Below, piece after piece: positions 36,792 to 46,155 of a stretch of 64,000 nucleotides of DNA (position 1 is its first letter; each line of letters begins with the position of its first letter). The position numbers and the translations under genes were made by a program. The stretch comes from Armatimonadota bacterium. GTDB taxonomy: Bacteria; Armatimonadota; Fimbriimonadia; Fimbriimonadales; Fimbriimonadaceae. Below the pieces are notes generated by a model that saw only the letters and a list, made by a program, of their open reading frames with translations, searched no databases and had not been told where the DNA came from. The DNA lies in the NCBI GenBank assembly GCA_027451905.1, contig DAIDHV010000001.1:100667-164666 (forward strand), given 5' to 3'.

Positions 36792-37835
36792 CTACTTTTT
36801 GCGGGTGGCTTTGTGAACGTACTTGTGATACACGCGGCGGCGATAGACGGGATGATGGTAGCTCTTACCACTTGCCTCTCCCGCCGAACCCAAACTTGGA
36901 ATGAGAGGGGTGATTTGCAAATTTCCACTTTCATTAGATGAAAGAAAATACTTGCCATCGGATGTAAAGCCAATTGGTGAGCCCAGCGAATTCTCATCAG
37001 AAAGCTCGGCAACTTCCTGCAGAGTTTTCACATCATAAAATCGGACATGGCGGTCAACGCTGCTTGTGGCTACAATCTTGCCATTTGGAGAAAAAATAGC
37101 GTTGGTGACCCAATCGGTTGCTCCCTGAAGTGTGCCATACCGTTTGCCGGTATGAACATCAAAAATCTGAGCGGTGCCGTTTTTGGCCGCAAAAACCACA
37201 AATTGCCCGTTTGGTGAGTACTCCGAATCAAGAGCGCCCTGCCCACCGAGGACCGCAAAGTCTCGAACATCACCCCCGGCTGGACTGTACACGTGGCTTG
37301 TGTCGGTTAGGGTCGCCGCCACAAAGTAATTGTTAGTCGGGTTGTAATGAGCACTGTAAAGGTTGATTCCATCCCCATGGATTTGCTTCTGGATTTTCTT
37401 GGTTCCCAAATTGTAAATCGTGACCACATCATCTTTGCTGGTGCAAAGCAGGAGATTGCGGGTTTTATTGAAGCTTAGGCACTGAATTCCCTTAAGGTTC
37501 CTTCGAAAATGATCCACTACAACTTTGTTATAGGGGTTCCAAACATAGATGCGGGCGGTTTCATCACCGCTTGCAATGTATCTGCCATCTGGGCTCCAAG
37601 CCAATCCATAGGCCTGTTGAGGATGCTTTTTGAATTCAGAAATGATATCCCCGTTGATCGCGTTGTAAACCCTTATGGTTGCGTCCTCGCAGCTAATTGC
37701 AATCTTATCTCCGATGGGATCAGGAGCAATCGCTATCACCGCTGGCGTGTCTAAGACCCTTGTTTTACCAAGTTTAAGATGAAAAGTTGTAGTTTTCCCA
37801 ATTGGAATTGACAATGCGATCAGTAATGGAACCAT
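36792..37835 (-). CDS. WD40-repeat beta-propeller protein, probably exported
   Basis: 347 residues. The first 14 (MVPLLIALSIPIGK) look like a short hydrophobic export signal. About seven WD40-like blades follow, each with a variant of the pattern FSPNGK-ATSS--RHVRFYDV (examples: LAWSPDGRYIASGDETARIYVW; FSPNGKIVATSSVDRHVRFY). The C-terminal 30 residues are very basic and aromatic (SYHHPVYRRRVYHKYVHKATRK). Propellers of this kind act as protein scaffolds; no catalytic part was seen. It is encoded upstream of nuoG in the minus direction but separated from it by a terminator. Confidence 0.85.
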   Translation of the reverse strand: MVPLLIALSIPIGKTTTFHLKLGKTRVLDTPAVIAIAPDPIGDKIAISCEDATIRVYNAINGDIISEFKKHPQQAYGLAWSPDGRYIASGDETARIYVWNPYNKVVVDHFRRNLKGIQCLSFNKTRNLLLCTSKDDVVTIYNLGTKKIQKQIHGDGINLYSAHYNPTNNYFVAATLTDTSHVYSPAGGDVRDFAVLGGQGALDSEYSPNGQFVVFAAKNGTAQIFDVHTGKRYGTLQGATDWVTNAIFSPNGKIVATSSVDRHVRFYDVKTLQEVAELSDENSLGSPIGFTSDGKYFLSSNESGNLQITPLIPSLGSAGEASGKSYHHPVYRRRVYHKYVHKATRKK

Positions 37836-37957
37836 AAGCTGTTATTCTTGCCAGGGTCATGCCCGGTCAATCTTGTAACGTGCAGAGCCGAAATTTGGTT
37901 CAACATTCCCTTCCTTCCTCAATTGCAAACTCAGTTTTTGCGGTAATTTTATGAGAC

Positions 37958-40225
37958 ATGGCGGAGACAACAGGGGGGCCAATCCTTATTGACGAGTGGC
38001 AGATTGACTACTTAGATGGTCGCCGACCAAGATCAATTCAAGTTCCTCATTCTTGGAATTTAGAGAAATCTGTTGAAGAAGAAGGCCCAGTTTTATACAA
38101 AACATTCATCGAAAAGCCTGTCGAAGAGTGCTGGTTGGTGTTTAGAGGAGTCTCCTACGCGGCAAAGGTCAAGGTCGATGGAGAACTCACCTGCGAGCAC
38201 AAAGGGATTTGGGATGCTTTTGCGGTTCCCCTCCGAGGCAAAGCTAGTCATTGCACGGTTGAAGTGGAAGTCGTTAAGAATGGCGGACAAACCTATCCAG
38301 TTCCCCAAACCCTATCTGGGTTTTTGCCCTACGTTTACCAAACTTTTGGCGGCATTTTTCGAGAGGTTGAGCTTTATCCTCAAAAAACAAACCCCCTGTT
38401 GGATGAAAAAGAACACAACCCTTCTAAAATCGTGGTCAAAGGGAGCCAAATTTGGATTGAAGATAAGCCATTTTATATGCGAGCGGCCCTCCATTGGGGA
38501 TGGTATCCACGGTTGGGCAGACCCAACCCCACCATTGAAACGGTTCGCTCTGAGATTGAATCCTTAAAGCAGCTAGGCTTCAACTCTGTAAAGTTTTGCT
38601 TGTGGCTTCCCCCTCATTACTACTTAGACCTCCTGCGTGAAGTGGGAATGCAAGCGTGGATCGAATTGCCCCTCTGGCTTCCCAAGCTAAGCCCAGCCCA
38701 CGAAGAAGAGGCCCTTGCCGAGATCGAAAAAATTGTTCGCCAATACCGGCACCACCCCAATATCATTGCGTGGACTTGCGGATGCGAATTGGGCCACCAT
38801 GTTGGCTCGATGTTTAGAAAAAGGCTGTTTAATCTAGTTTTTGGACTGACTTCTTGCCCCTTGGTAAGGGACGATTCTGGAGGATCAGAAATGTATGGCG
38901 GCGATCCTACCGAATTTGCCACTTTTGATGATTTTCATCCCTATGCAGACCTCCATCTGCTGCCCGAGCTCTACCAGACCCTGCGAGGGCCCACCGAGCT
39001 AAATCGCCCGATGTTGATGGGTGAGTTTTGTGACTACGACACCCACCGAGACCTGGCAAGGCTTCAGGACGAACATCCCTATTGGGCTAGCATCTTGCCA
39101 GAATATAATGCCCAAGGGGTCAGGTGGGCTTACGATTTGCCCAAAGTTATGGGCTCAAGCGATTTTGCCCACGAGCATCGAGAAAGCGGCCATCATCAGC
39201 TCTACGATTCAAGCCGAATCAAAAATGGCTTCATCAGAAAACTAGGCATTGGAGGATTGCGCCAATTTGATGGGATTTCTGGCTATGTCGTGACCGGAAT
39301 TGCGGATACGCCGGTTTCAAGCTCGGGAATGTTTGATGATTGGGGTGAACCCAAACTCAGCAAGCAACAGGCCTTGGAATGGAACGGCGATGTTTGCGTA
39401 TTCTTACTTTCTCGCAGGTCCACCCCGTTCCTGTTTGGTTCAAACCTCACCGGCAAACTCGATCCTTTTACTCACTTTGTTGGCCACCGAGAGCATGTTC
39501 TTGGAGTTCACTCTTCTATAACTGCCCAACTGAACGGACTTTGGAAACTCTCTAAAGATGGAGTTGTCCTTGCCCACGACATGATTCCCTCCACCCAAGT
39601 TGAGGCTTTTCAATCCAAGGTTCTCCTTAAGATCCCCATGACCTATGAAGAACCAGGCCAATACACACTTGAAATTGAATTCGGACCGACCAAGTACTCG
39701 GCTCCAATGACAATTGCCAGCAAGGCGCCTTTGGACAATCCGCTGACCGTATGGGCCGATGAAGACGAGCTTTGGAGGTTGGAAGGCTCCGAGGATTTCA
39801 ATATTCTGCCTCAACCGATGCCCAGTTCCTTGCCATCCAAGCCTGGCGTGCTTTTGCTTTCGTCAAAGGGGACGTGTAAAGTTCCATTTTGGAGAACTTG
39901 CGCCTTTCAATATCCTACGTCGCTTTTGAATTCGATTGGGCTAGAAGACAATTACTATCGGCTTTTGCCGCTGAGCCCGTCAACCGCCATAGACCAAGAT
40001 TGGCTCTCATCATTTGCTGGTAGCAGCCCCATTGAACTGCATATGAACCGAATTGACACCCTGACGTACGCAGAAAACCCCTTGCTGGCAGGGATCGGAT
40101 CTCATCTCTTTGCCACCGTGCTGCGCCCTCAAGGCGGGGTGGGAAGTGACCCCGTTCTGCTCAGATTAAACCCATCAGGGATTCAGTTCTTAAGGGATTT
40201 GTCTGCCAAGCTTGGCCAGTTCTGA
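37958..40225 (+). CDS. Glycoside hydrolase family 2-like protein
   Basis: 755 residues. A jelly-roll-like N-terminal domain (IQVPHSWNLEKSVEEEGPVLY; WLVFRGVSYAAKVKVDGE) and an immunoglobulin-like stretch precede a TIM barrel (about 165-430). The predicted nucleophile is E356 in LMGEFCDYD. The acid/base position is E277 in AWTCGCELG, where family members nearly always have N-E and this one has C-E. The final 300 residues look like accessory beta domains. No signal peptide is seen, so it may be cytoplasmic. Substrate unknown; beta-galactosidase, glucuronidase or mannosidase are possible. Its 3' end overlaps the convergent CCA-adding enzyme gene by 43 bp. Confidence 0.82.
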   Translation: MAETTGGPILIDEWQIDYLDGRRPRSIQVPHSWNLEKSVEEEGPVLYKTFIEKPVEECWLVFRGVSYAAKVKVDGELTCEHKGIWDAFAVPLRGKASHCTVEVEVVKNGGQTYPVPQTLSGFLPYVYQTFGGIFREVELYPQKTNPLLDEKEHNPSKIVVKGSQIWIEDKPFYMRAALHWGWYPRLGRPNPTIETVRSEIESLKQLGFNSVKFCLWLPPHYYLDLLREVGMQAWIELPLWLPKLSPAHEEEALAEIEKIVRQYRHHPNIIAWTCGCELGHHVGSMFRKRLFNLVFGLTSCPLVRDDSGGSEMYGGDPTEFATFDDFHPYADLHLLPELYQTLRGPTELNRPMLMGEFCDYDTHRDLARLQDEHPYWASILPEYNAQGVRWAYDLPKVMGSSDFAHEHRESGHHQLYDSSRIKNGFIRKLGIGGLRQFDGISGYVVTGIADTPVSSSGMFDDWGEPKLSKQQALEWNGDVCVFLLSRRSTPFLFGSNLTGKLDPFTHFVGHREHVLGVHSSITAQLNGLWKLSKDGVVLAHDMIPSTQVEAFQSKVLLKIPMTYEEPGQYTLEIEFGPTKYSAPMTIASKAPLDNPLTVWADEDELWRLEGSEDFNILPQPMPSSLPSKPGVLLLSSKGTCKVPFWRTCAFQYPTSLLNSIGLEDNYYRLLPLSPSTAIDQDWLSSFAGSSPIELHMNRIDTLTYAENPLLAGIGSHLFATVLRPQGGVGSDPVLLRLNPSGIQFLRDLSAKLGQF

Positions 40226-41574
40226 AGAAGGATTGCTTTAGCAAGAATTTTGTCTCCTGGGAGAAGATCTCCGTCTAAAACTCTCGCCAGCAAAAAGGCC
40301 TTTGCCTTCCCCACAGCAGGGCCAGGAGCAATGTTAAGGAGAGCCTCAATCTCTTTGCCATCAAGAGGGCTCTCCAATGAACTCCGCGGAGTCTCCTTGG
40401 ATACTTCATCTATCTTCCTCCGGATTTCTGCCATGTTTAAGGGTTGAACATCGGGGCTTAGCGATTGAGAGTCCGCTTCTACTAAATTGAGCAAAGGTTC
40501 CAGCAAATCTCCCATGTCCCTGATGAGCCGTCTGATTCCGCTGGTGCCAAACTCATGGAAATGCCCTAACCTCATGTGGGCCCCAACCAAAAATGCGACC
40601 CTCTGAACCCTAGCTTCAGAAAATCGAAGCCTCTTCATGATCTTTTCTGTAAGTTCCTTTCCAACCACTTCATGGCCAAAAAATCGAATCTTGCCCGATG
40701 CCTCCACCGTTCTTGTTTGAGGCTTGCCAATATCATGAAAAAGGGCCGACAAAACCGTATCGGAATCAGCGCGGTTCAACTCCCACAGCCTCGTCATCAC
40801 CAAAAGTGTGTGGTTCCATACATCAAGGTGGTGATAAGCGCCTTGGTCAACCCCACTCAGCAGTTCCAACTCGGGAATAAACTGGCGCAGCAAGCCCAGA
40901 TTTAAGAGTTCTTGCAAAGCATTGGGTCCGGTTGGATGGCTTAGAATCGCTACGAACTCACCTTGAATCCGCTCAGGAGACAAAATAGACATCCGATCTG
41001 CGTTGGCTGTAATGGCTTTGGCTAATCCATCTGCAAATTCAAAGCCCAACTTCCACTTCAATCGAACCGCGCGTAGCATCCGGAGGGGATCATCAAAAAA
41101 TGTCTTTGAAGGATCAACCGGAGTCCTTAGGACTCTGAATTTTAGGTCTTGCAGCCCCTGTTTTGTGGGATCCAAGACTGGCCCACCTTCGATTCCTTTG
41201 TACAAGGCATTGACCGTGAAATCGCGGCGAAGGGCGTCTTCATCAAGGGTAGCAATTTGAACCTTAGGTTTTCGGCTGCCTACGTCGTAACTTTCTGCGC
41301 GCATGGTTGCAAATTCAAGTTCACAACCATCAACCTGCACCATGGCGGTTCCAAATCTTTCATAGGTTGAAACGGACCCACTTGCGATTCCGAGCTCAAC
41401 AAGACGATCCAGAAACGGCAAGGGGTCTAATTCGCAGGCAAAATCCATATCAGGCGAGCCAGCAAGGCCAAGAAGTTCATCCCGTACCGAACCTCCAACC
41501 TGAAAAATTTTGCCACGGTAAGGAGAATCCATTGAAGCTTGTGCCAGATTGCTCAAAATCTCCTCATTTGTCAT
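40183..41574 (-). CDS. cca: tRNA nucleotidyltransferase (CCA-adding / poly(A) polymerase family) with HD domain
   Basis: 463 residues from ATG 41574 (MTNEEILSNLAQ); the open frame reaches 41886, but that part overlaps the divergent PhyH gene and has no family match. Motifs: nucleotidyltransferase head VGGSVRDELLG and the metal pair D-M-D in SPDMDFACEL, the RRDFTVNAL flexible loop, the neck region PLRMLRAVRLKWKLGFEF, and a C-terminal HD domain (SALFHDIGKPQ; GHEVVGKE). It adds or repairs the 3' CCA of tRNAs. The nearby tRNA-Arg encodes its own CCA, so repair may be the main role for that tRNA. Confidence 0.92.
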   Translation of the reverse strand: MTNEEILSNLAQASMDSPYRGKIFQVGGSVRDELLGLAGSPDMDFACELDPLPFLDRLVELGIASGSVSTYERFGTAMVQVDGCELEFATMRAESYDVGSRKPKVQIATLDEDALRRDFTVNALYKGIEGGPVLDPTKQGLQDLKFRVLRTPVDPSKTFFDDPLRMLRAVRLKWKLGFEFADGLAKAITANADRMSILSPERIQGEFVAILSHPTGPNALQELLNLGLLRQFIPELELLSGVDQGAYHHLDVWNHTLLVMTRLWELNRADSDTVLSALFHDIGKPQTRTVEASGKIRFFGHEVVGKELTEKIMKRLRFSEARVQRVAFLVGAHMRLGHFHEFGTSGIRRLIRDMGDLLEPLLNLVEADSQSLSPDVQPLNMAEIRRKIDEVSKETPRSSLESPLDGKEIEALLNIAPGPAVGKAKAFLLARVLDGDLLPGDKILAKAILLQNWPSLADKSLKN

Positions 41575-41658
41575 CGTCTCATCTGGATACCTTGTTTTTG
41601 CCAAGCATCTCTGATTCACCGAGCCTGTTCCCGAATGTGGTCGGTAAACTCCACGATT

Positions 41659-42423
41659 ATGGCGGTCACTGAAAGCATTCAATCTCAATACCAAAGCGAC
41701 GGTTACTTCGTTGCTCGAGGAGTTTTTAAGGGGGATCAGTTGCGGGAACTTCAATCTGAATTTGACCGGATCATTCACGCCCTTGTTTCTAGTGGAGAGG
41801 ATGTGAACGCTCGATGGTCCGGTGAGGAAGTCAACAAAATGGGGGCTGCCGATACGGTGGTGCTTCACACTCACAATGTTCAGCAATATAGTGCAGCTTG
41901 GACCCGCGCCTTTGTTTCCGAAGAGTTTATTTCTGCTGTGCGACCAATCCTAGGTGAGAACATCATCCTTCACCACTCTAAACTGTTCCAAAAGCCATCT
42001 GAAAATGGGGCACCATTTCCGATGCACCAAGATTGGGAATATTTCCCAACCGAACTCAATACCATGATGGCCGGCATCATCCACCTTTCTGAGGCAGACG
42101 ATGAAATGGGCTGCCTGAGAGTCCATCCCGGCACTCACAAATTGGGACGACTTTCTGGCGCAATGGGAGGAATGACTTTGTCTGACTATCCCATTGAATC
42201 GGCCGTCCCTCTGGAGGCCCAGCCCGGCGATGTGGTGTTTTTCAACTACTGCCTTATTCATGGTTCCATGCCTAACCGCTCAAACCGAGTTCGTAAAACC
42301 GTGCTTGTGCAAATGCACAGCGGAGAAGATCAGGTTGAAGAGGGAAACCAGCATCCCAACTCCAGGCTATGCATTAGCGGCTGGAACCGCAATGCCAAGC
42401 GATCCACTGGCAATTTTGGTTAG
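41659..42423 (+). CDS. Phytanoyl-CoA dioxygenase (PhyH) family oxygenase
   Basis: 254 residues from ATG 41659; the frame is open from 41539 but the extra part overlaps the divergent cca gene. A non-heme iron, 2-oxoglutarate-dependent dioxygenase fold: the iron ligands are H and D in PMHQDWEYF and the distal H in YCLIHGSMPNRS, with R in NRVRKTV for 2-oxoglutarate. QPGDVVFFNY is the typical strand before the distal histidine. The substrate is unknown; members hydroxylate lipids, ectoine and many secondary metabolites. Neighbours give no hint. Confidence 0.9.
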   Translation: MAVTESIQSQYQSDGYFVARGVFKGDQLRELQSEFDRIIHALVSSGEDVNARWSGEEVNKMGAADTVVLHTHNVQQYSAAWTRAFVSEEFISAVRPILGENIILHHSKLFQKPSENGAPFPMHQDWEYFPTELNTMMAGIIHLSEADDEMGCLRVHPGTHKLGRLSGAMGGMTLSDYPIESAVPLEAQPGDVVFFNYCLIHGSMPNRSNRVRKTVLVQMHSGEDQVEEGNQHPNSRLCISGWNRNAKRSTGNFG

Positions 42424-42467
42424 GCTCTCCACAATTCCTGCCGCCGATGCGGATCAAGTCCAGTAAG

Positions 42468-42508
42468 GCGGCTGTGGCTCACGAATCTGCCTTGTGAGCC
42501 ACAACCGC
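42468..42508. terminator. Hairpin between convergent PhyH and GH35 genes
   Basis: A perfect 9-bp stem (GTGGCTCAC at 42474-42482, GTGAGCCAC at 42494-42502) is extended by GCGG/CCGC across a 2-nt internal loop. It sits in the 90-bp gap between two convergent genes and probably serves both, though no U-run follows on either side. Confidence 0.6.
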
Positions 42509-42513
42509 TAAGA

Positions 42514-44340
42514 TTACGTCCCCGGCTTAATTGGCTGATCCAAAATGGGTTCAGAATCACCTTTTAAGGTCATGACTGTTGGGCTATCCTCGGCAAAAAC
42601 TACGACCGTGTTTTTGCCTTTTCGCAGCCAGCAGCCTGGGCAATACATAGTCCTCTGAGGGCCAATGGACCAAAATCTGCCCAAGTTGTGACCGTTCACA
42701 AAAAGAACTCCCTTGCCCCAACCTTTCGGATCCAAAAATGTATCCGCCTTAGTGTCTGATTCAAAAGTGCCTCTGTAGAATTCCGGACCAACTGAACCTG
42801 AGGAGGTTGCAGAGCGGCTTAGCCACTTCATCCAGCGGCTGCCATGAAGGGGCATTTTGAACACTTCCCAATTGTCCAATGGATTGCCATTGAGCTGAAC
42901 ACCACCCACAAGGCCTTGGCGATTGTTTGGAATCCGCCCCCCATAGTTAATCCTTCCCATATTCTCCACCAAGATGTCTAAATTTCCGCCATTAGCACCA
43001 ACATTGAGATCAAAAGAATCTTGGTGCAAGCGCCTATCTAGCCGTCCGATGAGTTTCCCGTTCAACATCAGCATTGCGTAGTCTCGCATCTTTGGCAAAA
43101 CAATTTTGCCAGCAGCAGCAGAATCAAAATGGTGCCGATAGAGCACAAATCCATAGGCCTGATGGAGAGACTCAAAAGTAGGTGTTGCACTAAATTTTCC
43201 AGCCGGAATTTTGGAGGCAATTTGCCAATAAGAACCCACTGGACGCAGGTCAAAAGGGGAAAGCATTTGGACCGGTGGCGCAGCAGGAACAGGAGGCAAT
43301 TGAACCCCCAAGTTCTCTTCTATGATCTTCCGGTACTTAAAGTACTTCTTTGTGGGATGACCTGCCTCGGAAAGAGGAGCATCGTAATCGTAACTGGTGA
43401 TATGAGGCTCATAATGGTCCGAAAAGTTGGCGCCATTGTAAAAGCCAAAGTTAGTCCCACCATGAAACATGTACATGCTAATGCTAATCCCGTTTTGGAT
43501 CAGCTTTTGATAGTTGGAAGTATCACCCTCGGTTCTGATGAAAGGTTCACCCCAATGGTCTAGCCAGCCCGGATAGAATTCGGTGGTGATGTAGGGACCA
43601 CCTGGCATGTATTTGTTGGTCCACCTTGCCAGATGCGGACCGCCTCCATTGACCCCAACAATGAGTCCTGGAATATAGTCGTTAGCAAGCTGAGCACCCC
43701 CATCCGCAATCACAAACGGAACGTTGAATCCCGCCTCGGAAAGCTGCTTTCTGATTGCCTCCATGTAGGGTTTATTATTGCCATAGCTTCCATACTCGTT
43801 TTCAACCTGCACCGTAATAATCGGTCCACCAACACTGGCCTGCAACCCCTTAAGCTGCCTGCCAAGGGCTTGAAAGTAGCTAGCTGTCTGCTGAAGATAA
43901 GGGGCATTATAGGTTCGAAACTTGATTCCAGGCACGTTCAGCAGCCAATATGGAAATCCTCCAAACTCCCACTCTGCGCAACAGTAGGGCCCCGGCCGCA
44001 ATAAGACCGGCATTCCCTCTTTTCCGCACAGCCTCACAAAAGCGGCAATGTCGTGCCGGCCCTTCCAATCAAACTTTCCTGGCTCTGGCTCTTGGTAATT
44101 CCAAAAGACGTAGGCAGCAATCGAATTAAGCCCCATGGCCTTTGTCATCTCGATCCTTTGCTTCCAATAGGCTCTTGGAATCCTTGCCGGGTGCATTTCT
44201 CCGGCCAGCAAAATGGTTTGACGTCCGTTCAAGTAAAACTTCCCGTTTTTAACCCCAAACGTATAGGGAGGCCTTGCAAACACTTCTGGAATGGCGGCCG
44301 GTAATTGCTTGGATAGGAACAGAGTCGGCAATGGCAACAT
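42514..44340 (-). CDS. Glycoside hydrolase family 35 beta-galactosidase
   Basis: 608 residues. The catalytic TIM barrel shows the GH35 signatures: AGEMHPARIPRAYWKQRI near the start, GLNSIAAYVFWNYQEPEPG, RPGPYCCAEWEFGGFPYWLL, the acid/base E182 in VQVENEYGSYG and the nucleophile E254 in YITTEFYPGW. The C-terminal part has beta-sandwich domains ending in VNGHNLGRFWSIGPQRTMYCP, which is also typical. It cleaves terminal beta-galactose. No clear signal peptide; the start codon is uncertain because AGGAG touches the ATG directly, and a TTG a few codons in is possible. Confidence 0.94.
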   Translation of the reverse strand: MLPLPTLFLSKQLPAAIPEVFARPPYTFGVKNGKFYLNGRQTILLAGEMHPARIPRAYWKQRIEMTKAMGLNSIAAYVFWNYQEPEPGKFDWKGRHDIAAFVRLCGKEGMPVLLRPGPYCCAEWEFGGFPYWLLNVPGIKFRTYNAPYLQQTASYFQALGRQLKGLQASVGGPIITVQVENEYGSYGNNKPYMEAIRKQLSEAGFNVPFVIADGGAQLANDYIPGLIVGVNGGGPHLARWTNKYMPGGPYITTEFYPGWLDHWGEPFIRTEGDTSNYQKLIQNGISISMYMFHGGTNFGFYNGANFSDHYEPHITSYDYDAPLSEAGHPTKKYFKYRKIIEENLGVQLPPVPAAPPVQMLSPFDLRPVGSYWQIASKIPAGKFSATPTFESLHQAYGFVLYRHHFDSAAAGKIVLPKMRDYAMLMLNGKLIGRLDRRLHQDSFDLNVGANGGNLDILVENMGRINYGGRIPNNRQGLVGGVQLNGNPLDNWEVFKMPLHGSRWMKWLSRSATSSGSVGPEFYRGTFESDTKADTFLDPKGWGKGVLFVNGHNLGRFWSIGPQRTMYCPGCWLRKGKNTVVVFAEDSPTVMTLKGDSEPILDQPIKPGT

Positions 44341-44430
44341 CTCCTATGTTTTACCAAAGCCGATAGCTTAACGTGATTTAACCTCTGATTGCTTTTTTTG
44401 GAATCAGGTGGCTGGTACCCTTGGGCCAAT

Positions 44431-45234
44431 ATGGAATTGAGGAGATCGGCCAGAACCGTTGCGTGGATCGCGGCATCTTGGGCCGTCTTTAGCCTATGCG
44501 TTGGTTGTGCCAACGCCAAACCCACGATATCAAGCATTGCAAGTTCGGCAGCCTCTTCTATCCCGGCCCATACCGGCAAGATAGGATCCGTTAAGCCTGG
44601 ACTGATTGATGTCTATTTTGTACGTCACGCTGAAACGATGGCGAACTACTCCGGTCACTACAATACAAAAACCGAAGATTCCTTTGCCCCGAGTGCTCAG
44701 AAATCTCTCCCCGCGATAGTAAAAACCCTCCACAATGTGAGGCTGGACGCGGCTATTTGCAGCCCCCAATGGCGAACAATGGCGACGGCCCTGCCTGTCC
44801 TGAAAGATCACCACATGAAGGCGGTTTTGTGGCCCGAGCTCAATGAGTGCTGCAACCAAATTGGAGCCGCCAGGCTCAAACCACCAAGAAAATCCATTTT
44901 GCACGTAGGACCGATCAAAATAAGTTCCAATTTCTTGCCTTACTTTCAACTTGATCCCACTGACAATCAATGGATTGCCAATGGTGATTACCAAGATGGG
45001 CTGATCCAGGTGAAATTGCTGGTCAAGAAGTTCCTAGCTGCCTTCCAAGGAAAAGCCGCCCACGTTTTGGTTGTTGGCCACGGCTACTGCGGGGGTCGGT
45101 TTTTGGAATCGTTGCTTGGTCTGCCCGTTGTTGGACACTTAATCCCCGGCAACGCGGTTCTGATCCACCTTCGGCAGCAGTCTGACGGCAGTTTTAAGCT
45201 GATTTCGATGAAGGGTAGCTACTGGCACAAGTAG
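44431..45234 (+). CDS. Histidine-phosphatase-family lipoprotein
   Basis: 267 residues from ATG 44431 (MELRRSARTVAWIAASW), which starts a signal peptide ending in the lipobox SLCVGC. After a Ser/Ala-rich linker comes a histidine phosphatase domain: YFVRHAETMANY with the catalytic His, CSPQWRTMATA with the conserved Arg region, and VVGHGYCGG with the second His. So it is probably a membrane-anchored periplasmic phosphatase. Substrates of such secreted members include phytate and sugar phosphates, but none can be chosen here. A cytoplasmic relative lies at 14.0 kb. Confidence 0.85.
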   Translation: MELRRSARTVAWIAASWAVFSLCVGCANAKPTISSIASSAASSIPAHTGKIGSVKPGLIDVYFVRHAETMANYSGHYNTKTEDSFAPSAQKSLPAIVKTLHNVRLDAAICSPQWRTMATALPVLKDHHMKAVLWPELNECCNQIGAARLKPPRKSILHVGPIKISSNFLPYFQLDPTDNQWIANGDYQDGLIQVKLLVKKFLAAFQGKAAHVLVVGHGYCGGRFLESLLGLPVVGHLIPGNAVLIHLRQQSDGSFKLISMKGSYWHK

Positions 45235-45369
45235 ACGCCAAACGAAAAATGCAGATCGGGCTCCGGCTGTCGGCACCGATTCAGTGTGAAGCAAACGGCT
45301 TCAACCACAATGGATTGCCAGCAAAGGCTGTTTGAGCTGGATGGGTTAAAGCAGGCCAGCAGGGGCGCT

Positions 45370-46155
45370 TTAGCTGGATGCGCTGGAGTAGCTTCGAAGT
45401 GCATGGAGCCAAAAAACTCGGCTTATTGTTGCCATTGCAATTGCCCAAACCACTCCTACAACCACTAATTTGGGATCAAATTGAAACAGCAGCTGTTTGG
45501 TGGGGAGGGTTGCAAACATCGCTAAAGGAAGAAGATAGATGAAAAACATTTGTACTGGCTTCGAAAAAATATCGATCGGATTTCTTCCAAATTGCCAAGA
45601 AACATCGGAAAGCACAGATAGATTGTCCACCCGAACAAACCAAATTGACATCGTCATCAAGATGAGGTTGAAGCCATAAAAGATTGTGATGGCACAAACG
45701 CACATGACTAAAAAGGCCATCCACTGAATCAAACATGGGTGGGCATGAGACACATGCAAAGCAATCGGCAACAAAATTGCAGAAGCGATAACGGGCCCAA
45801 TTTGGCTAAAACTCACGCGGCGAAAAGAGACCCAAAATTGGGGGTCCACAGGTTTGAGCAGGATAAAATCCAGCGATCCTAAGCGGACCTCGTTTGGCAA
45901 GCTCAGCAGCGAATAGCAAAACGAAAAGTAGAGCGCTCCCACCCCGTACGAGACGGAAGACAACACAAGCACCGATCCCAAGTTCCAACCTGCCAATGAA
46001 CTTGTGGACCTGAAGATGACGAAGATAATCAGGGCAAAAAACCCAAACCACACCAGCGCCATTCCTCCTTGGGCAAGAAAATTGGCGCGAAATTCCATTT
46101 CTCGCACAAGGCAAGAAGAAAAAAACGACCGATAAATGCGCAGATACCTCTTCAA
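45370..46155 (-). CDS. ABC-2-type permease (DUF990/ABC2_membrane_6-like) without linked ATPase
   Basis: 261 residues, six hydrophobic helices, starting at TTG 46155 with no good Shine-Dalgarno (an in-frame stop lies just upstream). The sequence REMEFRANFLAQGGMALVW at the start, SLDFILLKPVDPQFWVSFRR in the middle and GRNPIDIFSKPVQMFFIYLLP near the end are typical of this permease family, usually encoded with an ATPase and a second permease. Neither is adjacent. It could pair with an ATPase elsewhere or be a relic of a broken operon; the reading frame itself is intact. Confidence 0.82.
   Translation of the reverse strand: MKRYLRIYRSFFSSCLVREMEFRANFLAQGGMALVWFGFFALIIFVIFRSTSSLAGWNLGSVLVLSSVSYGVGALYFSFCYSLLSLPNEVRLGSLDFILLKPVDPQFWVSFRRVSFSQIGPVIASAILLPIALHVSHAHPCLIQWMAFLVMCVCAITIFYGFNLILMTMSIWFVRVDNLSVLSDVSWQFGRNPIDIFSKPVQMFFIYLLPLAMFATLPTKQLLFQFDPKLVVVGVVWAIAMATISRVFWLHALRSYSSASS

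Noticed and set aside
39410-39440. T-arm-like sequence GGTTCAAACC suggesting a tRNA
   Set aside because: It lies inside the GH2 coding sequence and no cloverleaf can be formed around it.
41575-41886. N-terminal extension of the CCA-adding enzyme
   Set aside because: This part has no family match and overlaps the divergent PhyH gene; MTNEEILSN at 41574 is a natural start.
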